From an uncultured Bacteroidales bacterium (GTDB lineage Bacteria > Bacteroidota > Bacteroidia > Bacteroidales > UBA932), in NCBI GenBank assembly GCA_900316245.1, contig ONCE01000005.1, positions 26,955-90,954 on the forward strand: 64,000 bases of DNA, read 5' to 3'. Under the pieces are notes generated by a model. That model saw only the letters and a list, made by a program, of their open reading frames with translations, was not told the DNA's origin and ran no database searches. Position 1 is the first letter of the stretch; each line of letters starts with the position of its first letter. Shown here one piece after another: positions 10,288 to 17,964 of this stretch. The translations under genes and the position numbers were made by a program.

Positions 10288-11210
10288 TGCCCACGCTGAA
10301 GGAAATAAAGGGCCGGATAGGGTCGGTCAAGAGTACGCTGAAGATTACTTCGGCGATGAAGCTCGTGTCCAGTGCCAAACTGCGCAAGGCGCAGGTGGCC
10401 ATCGAGGCTATGAGACCGTACGAGGAGGCCCTGCAGGGCATCCTGGCTACCTTGGAGATTCCCGGTCAGGCCGGGAACGACGTATGGGGCGCCGGGAATG
10501 CCGTGAGGGACGGGTGGGACTCTGAGGAGTCCGTCATGCCCGGCACCGATCGGGCATCTTCCGACCGGGCATCCAGGCCCACGGCCCTTGTGGCCATAGC
10601 CTCCAATTCCTCCCTTTGTGGCGGCTTCAACGCCAACATCATTGCCAAGGTGCGCAGTGAGCGCAAGCCCGGGGACGTGATTTATTCGTTGGGCCGAAAG
10701 ATGGCCGACGCCATGCGCCGTGACGGCTATCCCACCCCCGAGGACCTGAACGACCTGGTGGAGCATCCGGCCTACGGCCCCGCCGCCGCCCTGGTGGAAA
10801 AGTTGGCCCACGAGGTAGAGGAAGGCAAATATAGCCGCGTGCTCCTGGTCTATACCCATTTCGTCTCTACGGCCCGCCAGGTTCCCGTGGCAGAAGTGCT
10901 ATTAGGAGGAGATACGCCCACAGACGTTGTCATACCGAGCGAAGCGAGTGTATCTCCTGATGATGTCCTCATCGAGCCCGGCAAGAAGGAACTGCTGGCG
11001 AGCCTCCGTCCCAAGACCCTCAAGCTCAAGCTGTATGCAGCCCTGCTGGACAGCGTCGCCGCCGAGCACGCCGCCCGTACCGTGGCTATGCAGACGGCCA
11101 CCGACAACGCCGAGAACCTCCTCTCCGAACTCACCCTCCAGTACAACAAGGGCCGTCAGCAGAAGATTACTTCAGAAATTCTGGACCTCGCAGGTGGTCA
11201 GACCGAATAG
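10287..11210 (+). CDS. atpG: F1Fo ATP synthase subunit gamma with two palindromic insertions
   Basis: The rotor shaft of F1, 307 residues, last gene of the operon. The N-terminal helix (IKGRIGSVKSTLKITSAMKL) and C-terminal helix (ATDNAENLLSELTLQYNKGR) of the coiled-coil shaft are intact, as is the LCGGFN segment of the Rossmann-like domain. Two segments are extra. Residues about 57-96 (EIPGQAGND through SDRAS) come from a palindromic block at 10454-10574. Residues about 208-224 (GDTPTDVVIPSEASVS) come from 10907-10958. Both lie where gamma subunits have variable surface loops, so the protein should remain functional. Without them the length would be about 250-255 residues, which is short for the family in the loop regions but plausible. 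Confidence 0.95.
   Translation: MPTLKEIKGRIGSVKSTLKITSAMKLVSSAKLRKAQVAIEAMRPYEEALQGILATLEIPGQAGNDVWGAGNAVRDGWDSEESVMPGTDRASSDRASRPTALVAIASNSSLCGGFNANIIAKVRSERKPGDVIYSLGRKMADAMRRDGYPTPEDLNDLVEHPAYGPAAALVEKLAHEVEEGKYSRVLLVYTHFVSTARQVPVAEVLLGGDTPTDVVIPSEASVSPDDVLIEPGKKELLASLRPKTLKLKLYAALLDSVAAEHAARTVAMQTATDNAENLLSELTLQYNKGRQQKITSEILDLAGGQTE
10454..10574 (+). repeat. In-frame palindromic block, three hairpins (CCGGTCAGGCCGG subtype)
   Basis: Left unit 10454-10481 (GGAGATTCCCGG, loop TCAGG, CCGGGAACGAC). A central hairpin has GGACTC at 10517-10522 and GAGTCC at 10527-10532. The right unit is 10533-10561 (GTCATGCCCGG ... CGGGCATCTTC), followed by a repeated half unit GACCGGGCATCC at 10563-10574. 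All are read in the atpG frame, with no stop codon. Confidence 0.85.
10907..10958 (+). repeat. In-frame palindromic element, shortened copy
   Basis: Perfect 9 bp ends AGGAGATAC (10907-10915) and GTATCTCCT (10950-10958). The right portion repeats the atpB element nearly base for base (TGTCATACCGAGCGAAGCGA), while the left half is reduced to its outer end. Read in the atpG frame. Confidence 0.8.
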
Positions 11211-11217
11211 TTTTTGT

Positions 11218-11243
11218 TATCTTTGTGGTAACACGCCACAAAG
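11218..11243 (+). promoter_or_regulatory. -7 box with overlapping dyad before the dipeptidase gene
   Basis: TATCTTTG at 11218-11225. CTTTGTGG (11221-11228) is inverted as CCACAAAG (11236-11243) around a 7-base spacer, ending 3 bases before the ATG. The dyad overlaps the -7 box and could be an operator. It would not be fully transcribed, so an RNA hairpin role is less likely. Confidence 0.5.
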
Positions 11244-11246
11244 ATT

Positions 11247-12608
11247 ATGAAAACTTATATCCAAGAAAATAAGCAGCGCTTTTTTGACGAGCTGTTTTCC
11301 CTCCTTCGCATTCCCTCCATCAGCGCCAAACCGGAGCATAAGCCGGATATGTATATGTGCGCCCAGCGGCTGGTAGACCTTCTGAAAGAAGCCGGGGCCG
11401 ATGACGCCGATGTATACGAGACCGCCGGCCACCCCGTGGTGTACGGCTACAAGAATATAGGTGCTCCCAAGACCGTGCTGGTCTACGGCCACTACGATGT
11501 CCAGCCCCCGGAGCCCCTGGAGAAATGGCGTACGGACCCCTTCGAGCCCGTTCTGGCCAAGGATCCCGTTACCGGTGAGGACGCCATCTACGCCCGCGGC
11601 GCCAACGACGACAAGGGCCAGCTCTTTATGCACCTGAAGGCCTTCGAGTTCCTTCTGAAGACCGGTCAGCTGAGGCACAACGTCAAGTTCATCTTCGAAG
11701 GGGAAGAGGAGATAGGCAGCGGCTCCCTGCCCGCCTGGGTAGAGGCCCACAAGGATCTGTTGAAGGCAGATGTCATCCTGGTCTCCGATACCACTATGAT
11801 CAGCGAGAAGGTGCCGTCCATCAACTGCGGCATGCGCGGTCTGGCGTATCTGGAAGTAAAGGTGACAGGTCCCAACAAAGACCTCCACTCGGGCCACTAC
11901 GGCGGCGCGGTGGCCAATCCCATCAACGAACTCTGCGCCCTCATTGCCTCCCTGCACGATGAAGACGGCCGCGTGGCCATCCCCGGCTTCTACGACGACG
12001 TAGTGGAACTGAGCGCAGAAGACCGCGCCCTTCTGAACAAGGCTCCCTTCGATATGGAAGAATACAAGCAGTTCCTGGATATCAAGGAAGTCAAGGGAGA
12101 AAAGGGTTACACCACCCTGGAGCGTACCGCCATCCGTCCCTGCCTGGATGTCTGCGGCATCTGGGGCGGCTATACGGGAGTAGGAGCCAAGACGGTTCTG
12201 CCTTCCGTGGCCTACGCCAAGGTGTCGATGCGCCTGGTTCCCTGGCAGACTTCGGCCAAAATCACCAAACTCTTCCAGGAGCACCTGCAGCGCATTGCTC
12301 CGCCATATGTCAAAGTGGAAGTCACGCCCTTCGAAGGCGGTGACGGCTTCCTCATCCCCATCAGTTCCCACGCTTACCAGGCGGCCTCCAAGGCCATGGC
12401 AGACGTCTACGGCATAGAGCCCGTTCCGGCCCGCGGCGGCGGCTCCATCGCCATCCTGGCCGATATGCAGCGCATCCTGGGCATCGATCCGCTGCTGATG
12501 GGCTTCGGCCTGGAAAGGGATACCATCCATTCGCCCAACGAGAGTTATCTCCTGCGCCAACTCTTTGCCGGAATGGAGTCCATCGTTGGATTTTATAAGT
12601 ATTATTAG
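11247..12608 (+). CDS. M20 family dipeptidase
   Basis: A 453-residue cytosolic metallopeptidase of the M20 (ArgE/DapE/PepV/CNDP) family, full length. The metal ligands are visible in order: His and Asp region in VYGHYDVQPPEPLEKW, Asp in GANDDKGQ, the catalytic Glu pair in FEGEEEIGS, Asp in VSDTTM, and the C-terminal His in DTIHSPNESY. The dimerisation (lid) domain lies between about residues 205 and 320. It probably hydrolyses di- or tripeptides for nutrition; specificity cannot be told. It has its own promoter directly after atpG, so it is not an obligate part of the ATP synthase operon. Confidence 0.9.
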   Translation: MKTYIQENKQRFFDELFSLLRIPSISAKPEHKPDMYMCAQRLVDLLKEAGADDADVYETAGHPVVYGYKNIGAPKTVLVYGHYDVQPPEPLEKWRTDPFEPVLAKDPVTGEDAIYARGANDDKGQLFMHLKAFEFLLKTGQLRHNVKFIFEGEEEIGSGSLPAWVEAHKDLLKADVILVSDTTMISEKVPSINCGMRGLAYLEVKVTGPNKDLHSGHYGGAVANPINELCALIASLHDEDGRVAIPGFYDDVVELSAEDRALLNKAPFDMEEYKQFLDIKEVKGEKGYTTLERTAIRPCLDVCGIWGGYTGVGAKTVLPSVAYAKVSMRLVPWQTSAKITKLFQEHLQRIAPPYVKVEVTPFEGGDGFLIPISSHAYQAASKAMADVYGIEPVPARGGGSIAILADMQRILGIDPLLMGFGLERDTIHSPNESYLLRQLFAGMESIVGFYKYY

Positions 12609-12655
12609 CGGTTTTTAGGAAAAAGTGTTACCTTTATAGACTAAAACTGAACAAA

Positions 12656-13576
12656 ATGAAAGAAATCCTTCAGACGCTGGGAACCTGGAAGTTCTGGAAA
12701 GAGCTCATAATAATGACGGTAGCCATGCTCATCGCCGCAGCCGCCGTGTATTATTTCCTGATGCCCAGCAATCTGGTCATCGGTTCCATCACCGGTCTGT
12801 CCATGGTGATTTCCGGCCTCTTCGGCCTGGCGGGTTTGACGGTGAAGGTATCCGTGGTGGTTACCATCATCAACGCCCTCCTTCTGATTATGGCCTGGTT
12901 CCTGATTGGCCACGAATTTGGAGCCAAGACGGTTTATACCGCCCTTATCCTGGGTCCCTTCATCGAGTTCTGGGAGAAGGTGTTTCCGGTAGAGCGCATT
13001 ATGGAGCCCGGCTCCACGTCCCTGATGGGAGACCCCTGGTTTGACCTTCTGTGCTTCGTGCTCATTCTCAGCGCCTCGCAGACCATCCTGTTCAACATCA
13101 ACGCTTCCACCGGCGGCCTGGATATCCTGGCCAAGATTGTGAACAAGTACCTGCACTTCGATATTGGCACCTCCGTTTCGGTGGCCGGCGCCCTCATCTG
13201 CTGCACCGCCTTCTTCATCAATCCTTTCCGCCTGGTGATCATCGGCCTCATCGGTACCTGGATCAACGGCCTGGCCCTGGACTATTTCACCGCCAGCCTC
13301 AATCGCCGCAAACGCGTGTGCATCATTTCTTCGCGTTACGAGGAAATCCGGAAGTACATCATTGAAGATTTGCAGCGTGGCTGCTCCCTGTACAGTGTGA
13401 CGGGCGGCTACAACGGGCACCAGAACACGGAAATCCAGGCCCTCCTCACCCAGCAGGAGTTTGCCAACCTGATGAACTATATGAAGCACAACGACATTCA
13501 CGGTTTCATCACGGCCGGCAATGTGAGCGAGATCTACGGAGACTGGAACCAGAAGAAAAAGAAGAAAAAACAATAA
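12656..13576 (+). CDS. YitT family membrane protein (DUF161/DUF2179)
   Basis: A 306-residue integral membrane protein. About five to six hydrophobic helices fill residues 15-215 (for example LIIMTVAMLIAAAAVYYFLM and LVIIGLIGTWINGLALDYF). They are followed by a cytoplasmic DUF2179 domain (residues about 220-295), with the family pattern RRKRVCIISSRYEEIRKYI and RGCSLYSVTGGYNG. The function of this family is not established; transport or membrane sensing has been suggested. The tail is a lysine run (KKKKKK). The gene stands alone, 47 bases after the dipeptidase. Confidence 0.85.
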   Translation: MKEILQTLGTWKFWKELIIMTVAMLIAAAAVYYFLMPSNLVIGSITGLSMVISGLFGLAGLTVKVSVVVTIINALLLIMAWFLIGHEFGAKTVYTALILGPFIEFWEKVFPVERIMEPGSTSLMGDPWFDLLCFVLILSASQTILFNINASTGGLDILAKIVNKYLHFDIGTSVSVAGALICCTAFFINPFRLVIIGLIGTWINGLALDYFTASLNRRKRVCIISSRYEEIRKYIIEDLQRGCSLYSVTGGYNGHQNTEIQALLTQQEFANLMNYMKHNDIHGFITAGNVSEIYGDWNQKKKKKKQ

Positions 13577-13701
13577 TTTTTTTACCGTTTGCCACTTTTG
13601 GCACGGTATTGGAATAATGGGGTATCAGACATAAATATTGATACCTTACTATAAATCCCGCGGCCAATTGTGAAATTCGCCAGCGGGTTTTCTTTTTTTT
13701 G

Positions 13702-13709
13702 TATCTTTG
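13702..13709 (+). promoter_or_regulatory. -7 promoter box for the HAD phosphatase gene
   Basis: TATCTTTG, 8 bases before the ATG at 13718, so the mRNA leader would be very short. A long T-tract precedes it; no clear TTTG at the -33 distance. Confidence 0.5.
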
Positions 13710-13717
13710 TCGTCGCT

Positions 13718-14329
13718 ATGATAAAAGCTATTGTATTTGATATAGGAGGGGTTCTCGTCGGCCTGGATTTGGGCCGATGCGTGGCCGCTTTCCGGGACCG
13801 GCTGGGTTTTGCCCGCATCACGGATTTGCTGGACCCCTACCACCAGAAAGGCATCTACGGAGATATGGAGGAGGGCAAGGTAACGGCCGATGAGTTCCGT
13901 GCCTATGTGCTGGCCGCTTCCCGTCCCGGTACCAAGCCGGAAGATGTGGACTGGTCCATGGGCCAGCTCCTGGCCGGTGTGGACCTCCGTACCGCAGAGG
14001 TGGTGAAGGAACTGCGGGAGTGCTATCCGCTTTACCTGCTTTCCAACAACAACCCCATCTCCATGCCCTTCTGCCTTAAGGCCCTTAAAGAGGCCGGTCT
14101 GGATCCGGATACCACCTTCAAGGAGCAGTTTATTTCCTGCGAGATGAAGTGCCTCAAGCCTTCGGCCGGTTTCTATCAGGAGGCCGTGCGGCGCATCGGT
14201 TTCCCCGCCGGGGAAATCCTGTTCATAGACGACAACGAAGCCAATGTGGAGGGTGCCCGGGCCGTGGGCCTGCAGGCACGTCTCTTTGTTCCGGGCACCG
14301 ATATGGGAGCCCTCTTAGCAGACTTGTAA
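13718..14329 (+). CDS. HAD-superfamily phosphatase (YihX-like)
   Basis: A 203-residue cytosolic HAD subclass IA enzyme. Motif I is FDIGGVLVGLD (nucleophile Asp), motif II is YLLSNNNP, the motif III lysine is in CEMKCLKPSAGFY, and motif IV is EILFIDDNEANVEGA. The pattern matches the glucose-1-phosphate phosphatase YihX and the related epoxide-hydrolase-N group. The start at 13718 follows the -7 box; an earlier in-frame start would add a hydrophobic leader not found in the family. Its stop overlaps the ATG of the sugar-phosphate-type transporter (TAATG), which suggests a coupled uptake and dephosphorylation unit, though the substrate is unproven. Confidence 0.85.
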   Translation: MIKAIVFDIGGVLVGLDLGRCVAAFRDRLGFARITDLLDPYHQKGIYGDMEEGKVTADEFRAYVLAASRPGTKPEDVDWSMGQLLAGVDLRTAEVVKELRECYPLYLLSNNNPISMPFCLKALKEAGLDPDTTFKEQFISCEMKCLKPSAGFYQEAVRRIGFPAGEILFIDDNEANVEGARAVGLQARLFVPGTDMGALLADL

Positions 14330-15681
14330 TGTCCCTCTTTTCCTATTTCCGCATCAGTAAACCTTCGGAAACACCCGTTCCGGAAGGGGAGGTGGACGCC
14401 TCCTACAGACGCTTCCGTGAGCGTACCTTCTGGGGCGTGACCGTGGCCTATACCCTGTACTACGTGTGCCGGGGTACCCTGGGCGTGGTCAAGCAGCCGC
14501 TCATCGACAGTGGCGTGCTTACGGCCGGGGAACTGGGCCTCATTGGGTCGGCCTTCTACTTTGTGTATGCGGTAGGAAAGTTTACCAACGGTTTTATTGC
14601 AGACTATTGCAACATCCGTCGTTTTATGGCGGCGGGTATTGGCATATCGGCCCTTATTAACCTTATTCTGGGTATCCTGGGGCTGCTGGGAACGCCGCTG
14701 GGCAAAGGATCCCTCTTTGTCTTTGTGACTTTCCTTCTCCTTTGGGGCGTGAACGGCTGGGTGCAGTCCATGGGTTCTCCTCCCGGCACCATCAGCCTGT
14801 CCCGCTGGTTCCCGCTCAATCAGCGCGGTACCCGGTACAGCATCTTCAGTTCTACCCCGCAGCTGGGCAAGTCCGTTTCCATGGTGATGACGGGCTTCAT
14901 CGTGGCGGCCGCAGGCTGGCAGTGGGGCTTCCTGGCGGCGGCTGTGGCGGGGGTTATCGGCCTGGTCATTTCCCTGGTCTTTGTCTCGGATACGCCCGAG
15001 AGCGAGGGCCTTCCCTCCGTGCAGGAACTCTCCGGAGAGCCGGTGCGGGAGATGGATAAAAAGCCCACGCAGGAGCTCCAGAGATGGGTTTTCCGGCATC
15101 CGGGCATTTGGGTTATCGCCATTTCTACGGCTTTCCTTTATATTACCCAGCACGCGGTGAGCGACTGGGGCGTCCTCTTCCTTCAGAAGCAGAAAGATTT
15201 CTCCCTCAGCAGCGCTGCGCAGGTTATCGGTTATGCCGAAGCCTTCGGTATCACGGGCAATCTCCTGGCGGGCTGGCTTTCGGACCGGGTGTTCGGCGGC
15301 AACCGCGTACGGCCCGTTGTCCTGGCCGGCATTCTGGCCGTGGCCTCGCTGTTCGGCTTCCTGTTCCTGGAAGGCGGATTCGCTTTGAATATGGTGTTTG
15401 TGGCCGTGTTCAGTTTCTCCTTCAGCATTGTGTTCTGCATTGTGGCGGGCCTGATGGCGCTGGATTTCGTGCCCCGCAAGGCCACGGGTGCGGCCCTGGG
15501 CATCGTGGGTATCTCCAGTTATGCCGCAGCCGGTCTGCAGAGCTCGGTGAGCGGTTTCCTCATCGGCGGCTTCGTGGAGCAGGGCGTCTACAACTTTACC
15601 CCCGTATCCATCTTCTGGATCGTGGCCTGCCTGCTGGCTTTCGTGCTGCCGGTTATCGGCTGGAAATACCTGAGAAAATAG
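14329..15681 (+). CDS. MFS transporter, organophosphate:phosphate antiporter type
   Basis: A 450-residue protein with about 12 transmembrane helices, related to GlpT/UhpT (OPA family): TLYYVCRGTLGVVKQPLI in helix 1 and SAFYFVYAVGKFTNGFIAD in helix 2, carrying the conserved KF..G..D pattern. It would exchange an organic phosphate for inorganic phosphate across the inner membrane. The start at 14329 is coupled to the HAD phosphatase stop; an earlier in-frame start lies within that gene and is rejected. The 3' end overlaps the convergent MATE gene by 29 bases. Confidence 0.88.
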   Translation: MSLFSYFRISKPSETPVPEGEVDASYRRFRERTFWGVTVAYTLYYVCRGTLGVVKQPLIDSGVLTAGELGLIGSAFYFVYAVGKFTNGFIADYCNIRRFMAAGIGISALINLILGILGLLGTPLGKGSLFVFVTFLLLWGVNGWVQSMGSPPGTISLSRWFPLNQRGTRYSIFSSTPQLGKSVSMVMTGFIVAAAGWQWGFLAAAVAGVIGLVISLVFVSDTPESEGLPSVQELSGEPVREMDKKPTQELQRWVFRHPGIWVIAISTAFLYITQHAVSDWGVLFLQKQKDFSLSSAAQVIGYAEAFGITGNLLAGWLSDRVFGGNRVRPVVLAGILAVASLFGFLFLEGGFALNMVFVAVFSFSFSIVFCIVAGLMALDFVPRKATGAALGIVGISSYAAAGLQSSVSGFLIGGFVEQGVYNFTPVSIFWIVACLLAFVLPVIGWKYLRK

Positions 15682-17014
15682 CTTTCTTGTAACGTACCGT
15701 CAAGTACGCCGCCCTTATCGCGAGATGCATAAAGTAGGCGGCCATCAGCAGGTGGATGGCGGCCTCGGGTGTTGAGGCGTAGCGCTCTCCCGCAAACCAT
15801 ACCGCAAAGAAACCCACGGCGCAGAGCAGCGTGCTGTTGCGGAGGTCTTTGGAGGCCGTGGCGCCTATGAAGATGCCGTCCCATACAAAGGCCGGGCAGC
15901 CGATGAGTGGCATCAGCAGCAGCCAGGGCAGGAATTGCCGGCCGGCTTCCACCACCACGGTGTCTTCTGTCATCAGGCGAAGGATGGGTGTTCCGCCGGC
16001 GCCGTAAGCCAACACAAACAGGCCCGCCATAGCCATCCCCCAGAGGAAGGTCTGCCGCACGGTGCAGCGGACGCCTTCTTCAGACCCTTCGCCGATGAAT
16101 TTGCCCGTGAGGGCTTCTCCGGCGTAGGCAAAACCGTCCGTGAAGTAACTGAAGAACATCAGGAGTTTCATCAGGATGGCACTCACCGCCAGCATCACAT
16201 CTCCATATCGGGCCGATATAATCGTAAACCCAATGTACACCGCAATCATCCCGATGGACCGTAGGAACAGGTCCCGGTTCAGGGCGAACAGCCTGTTTTC
16301 AGATGGCCGGTCGGAGCCGGCCATGACGGCCTTTTCGTCATTCCCGGCTTGACCGGGAATCTTTACCCCGTATCGGCGGCGGGCGACGATGACGCAGTAC
16401 GTGAAGCCGCTCCACTGGGCCAGGAAAGTGCCCAGGGCAATGCCGGGGAAGCCCATCAGCATACCCAGCACGATGGAGGCGCCAATGTTGATGCCGTTTA
16501 CCAGGAGGTCGGCGGTCATAGGCCTTACGGTGTCCTGCATGCCTATGAACCAGCCTTTGAAAGCGAAGAGCGAAAGCGTGGCGGGAGCGGCCCAGATGCG
16601 GATGTAGAAGTACTGGGTAGCCAGTTTCTGAACTACCGGGCTGCAGTCAATGAAGAGGAAGGCCAGTTGCACCACCACCCATTGGAGGGCGATGAGGCCG
16701 ATACCGGAGATAAGCGCAATGCGCAGCGCCCGGTTCAAAATGTCCGCCGTTTCGTCCGGGCCGGCCTGACCGGCCGCCTTCCGGCCGTAGGCCTGTGCCG
16801 TAAGGCCGCCCGTTCCCACCCGCAGGAATCCGAAGTTCCAGTACAGCAGGTCGAAGAGCATGGCCCCTATGGTGATTCCGCCTATGAGCGCAGCGGCCGA
16901 AGTCCCCTGCAGGTGTCCGGCTACGGCCATATCCACCATACCCACAAGGGGGACGGTGATATTGGCAAAAATGCTGGGAATGGCCAGCCGCAATATCTCG
17001 CGGTTCAGATTCAT
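15653..17014 (-). CDS. MATE family efflux transporter with palindromic insertion
   Basis: A 453-residue multidrug/toxin extrusion protein with about 12 helices (DinF/NorM-like): IPSIFANITVPLVGMVDMAV in helix 1, and FSYFTDGFAYAGEALTGKFI in the second half. The start at 17014 (MNLNREILRL) overlaps the rsgA stop by four bases. Residues about 217-238, in the central cytoplasmic loop between the two six-helix bundles, read KIPGQAGNDEKAVMAGSDRP and are encoded by a paired palindromic element at 16301-16363. A loop position should tolerate this. The 3' end overlaps the MFS gene on the other strand. The substrate is unknown. Confidence 0.88.
   Translation of the reverse strand: MNLNREILRLAIPSIFANITVPLVGMVDMAVAGHLQGTSAAALIGGITIGAMLFDLLYWNFGFLRVGTGGLTAQAYGRKAAGQAGPDETADILNRALRIALISGIGLIALQWVVVQLAFLFIDCSPVVQKLATQYFYIRIWAAPATLSLFAFKGWFIGMQDTVRPMTADLLVNGINIGASIVLGMLMGFPGIALGTFLAQWSGFTYCVIVARRRYGVKIPGQAGNDEKAVMAGSDRPSENRLFALNRDLFLRSIGMIAVYIGFTIISARYGDVMLAVSAILMKLLMFFSYFTDGFAYAGEALTGKFIGEGSEEGVRCTVRQTFLWGMAMAGLFVLAYGAGGTPILRLMTEDTVVVEAGRQFLPWLLLMPLIGCPAFVWDGIFIGATASKDLRNSTLLCAVGFFAVWFAGERYASTPEAAIHLLMAAYFMHLAIRAAYLTVRYKKAIFSGISSR
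16301..16363 (-). repeat. In-frame paired palindromic element in the MATE gene
   Basis: In gene direction: AGATTCCCGG-TCAAG-CCGGGAATGAC, a 9-base spacer, then GTCATGGCCGG-CTCCGA-CCGGCCATCT. The spacing and orientation relative to the gene match the rnfG and trmB copies even though this gene is on the other strand. The frame stays open. Confidence 0.85.
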
Positions 17015-17943
17015 CGGAATTTCTTGTCTTCCTCCAGCATACCCAGGTAGGAGTTGTAGCGCTCCGGGGAGATGAGGCCGGCATCTACCGCCGCCTTGAC
17101 GGCGCAGCCGGGCTCGTGGGTATGGGTGCAGGGGATGAAGCGGCAATCGGCCGATGCCTTGAGCATCTCCGGGAAGTACTTGGCAATCTCTTCCTTTTCC
17201 ACATCCACCAGGCCGAAGCCGCGGATGCCGGGGGAGTCAATGAGGTACCCGCCGCCGCTGAGGGGGTACATCTCGTAGAGGGACGTGGTGTGCTTGCCCT
17301 GCAGATGGGCGGCCGAAATCACGCCAATCTTGGGGTCCAGGCTGGGGTCCAGCGCCTTGATGAGGGAACTCTTGCCCACACCGGACTCTCCGGAGAACAG
17401 GTTTACGCGGTCCCGGCAGGCTTCGCGGATTTCCGCTATGCCTTCTCCGGTTTTGACGGAGGTTTCAATGACCTTGTAGCCGGCACCCTCGTAGATGGCT
17501 TTGAAATGGGCTATTTCCTCCGCGGCGGGTTCCCGGTACAGGTCTGTCTTGGACAGGACGATGGTAGCGGGAATGCCGTAAAGTTCGCAGGTGACCAGGA
17601 TGCGGTCCAGGAAGGGGAGTTTTACTTCGGGGAAGTACAGGGATACCACCAGATAGGCCCGGTCCACGTTGGCGGCAATGATGTGCGCCTGGCGGGAAAG
17701 GTTGGTGCTGCGGCGGATTACATAGTTCCGGCGGGGGAGAATCTCGGTGATGACGGCGCTGTCTCCGTCATCGGCCCATTCATATTTGACTTTATCTCCT
17801 ACAGCTATGGGGTTGGTGATTTCGCTGGCCTTGAGGCGGACCTTGCCGCGAAGCACGGACGGGAACACGTCCCACGCCGGTAACTCGGACAGCAGATAAT
17901 GGCTGCCCGCATTCTTTACTACCGTTGCTTCACCGCATTTCAT
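17011..17943 (-). CDS. rsgA: Ribosome small subunit-dependent GTPase A
   Basis: A 310-residue circularly permuted GTPase assisting late 30S ribosome maturation. Order of parts: an N-terminal OB fold (residues about 1-75), the G4 motif in VLSKTDLY, the G1 P-loop GESGVGKSSL, G3 in DSPGIRGFG, and a C-terminal zinc segment with CRFIPCTHTHEPGC. Length and order are standard. The start at 17943 lies just after a -7 box. The gene is the first of a two-gene minus-strand unit with the MATE transporter (ATGA overlap). Confidence 0.95.
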   Translation of the reverse strand: MKCGEATVVKNAGSHYLLSELPAWDVFPSVLRGKVRLKASEITNPIAVGDKVKYEWADDGDSAVITEILPRRNYVIRRSTNLSRQAHIIAANVDRAYLVVSLYFPEVKLPFLDRILVTCELYGIPATIVLSKTDLYREPAAEEIAHFKAIYEGAGYKVIETSVKTGEGIAEIREACRDRVNLFSGESGVGKSSLIKALDPSLDPKIGVISAAHLQGKHTTSLYEMYPLSGGGYLIDSPGIRGFGLVDVEKEEIAKYFPEMLKASADCRFIPCTHTHEPGCAVKAAVDAGLISPERYNSYLGMLEEDKKFR

Positions 17944-17948
17944 AGGTG

Positions 17949-17956
17949 CAAAGATA
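17949..17956 (-). promoter_or_regulatory. -7 promoter box for rsgA
   Basis: TATCTTTG on the minus strand, 5 bases before the ATG, implying a leaderless or nearly leaderless transcript. Confidence 0.5.
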
Positions 17957-17964
17957 GTAAAATC

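Noticed and set aside
13583-13608. Terminator after the YitT gene
   Set aside because: TACCG..TGCCA/TGGCA..GGTA forms a stem, but the T-run lies before it on the plus strand and becomes A on the minus strand, so it does not fit an intrinsic terminator.
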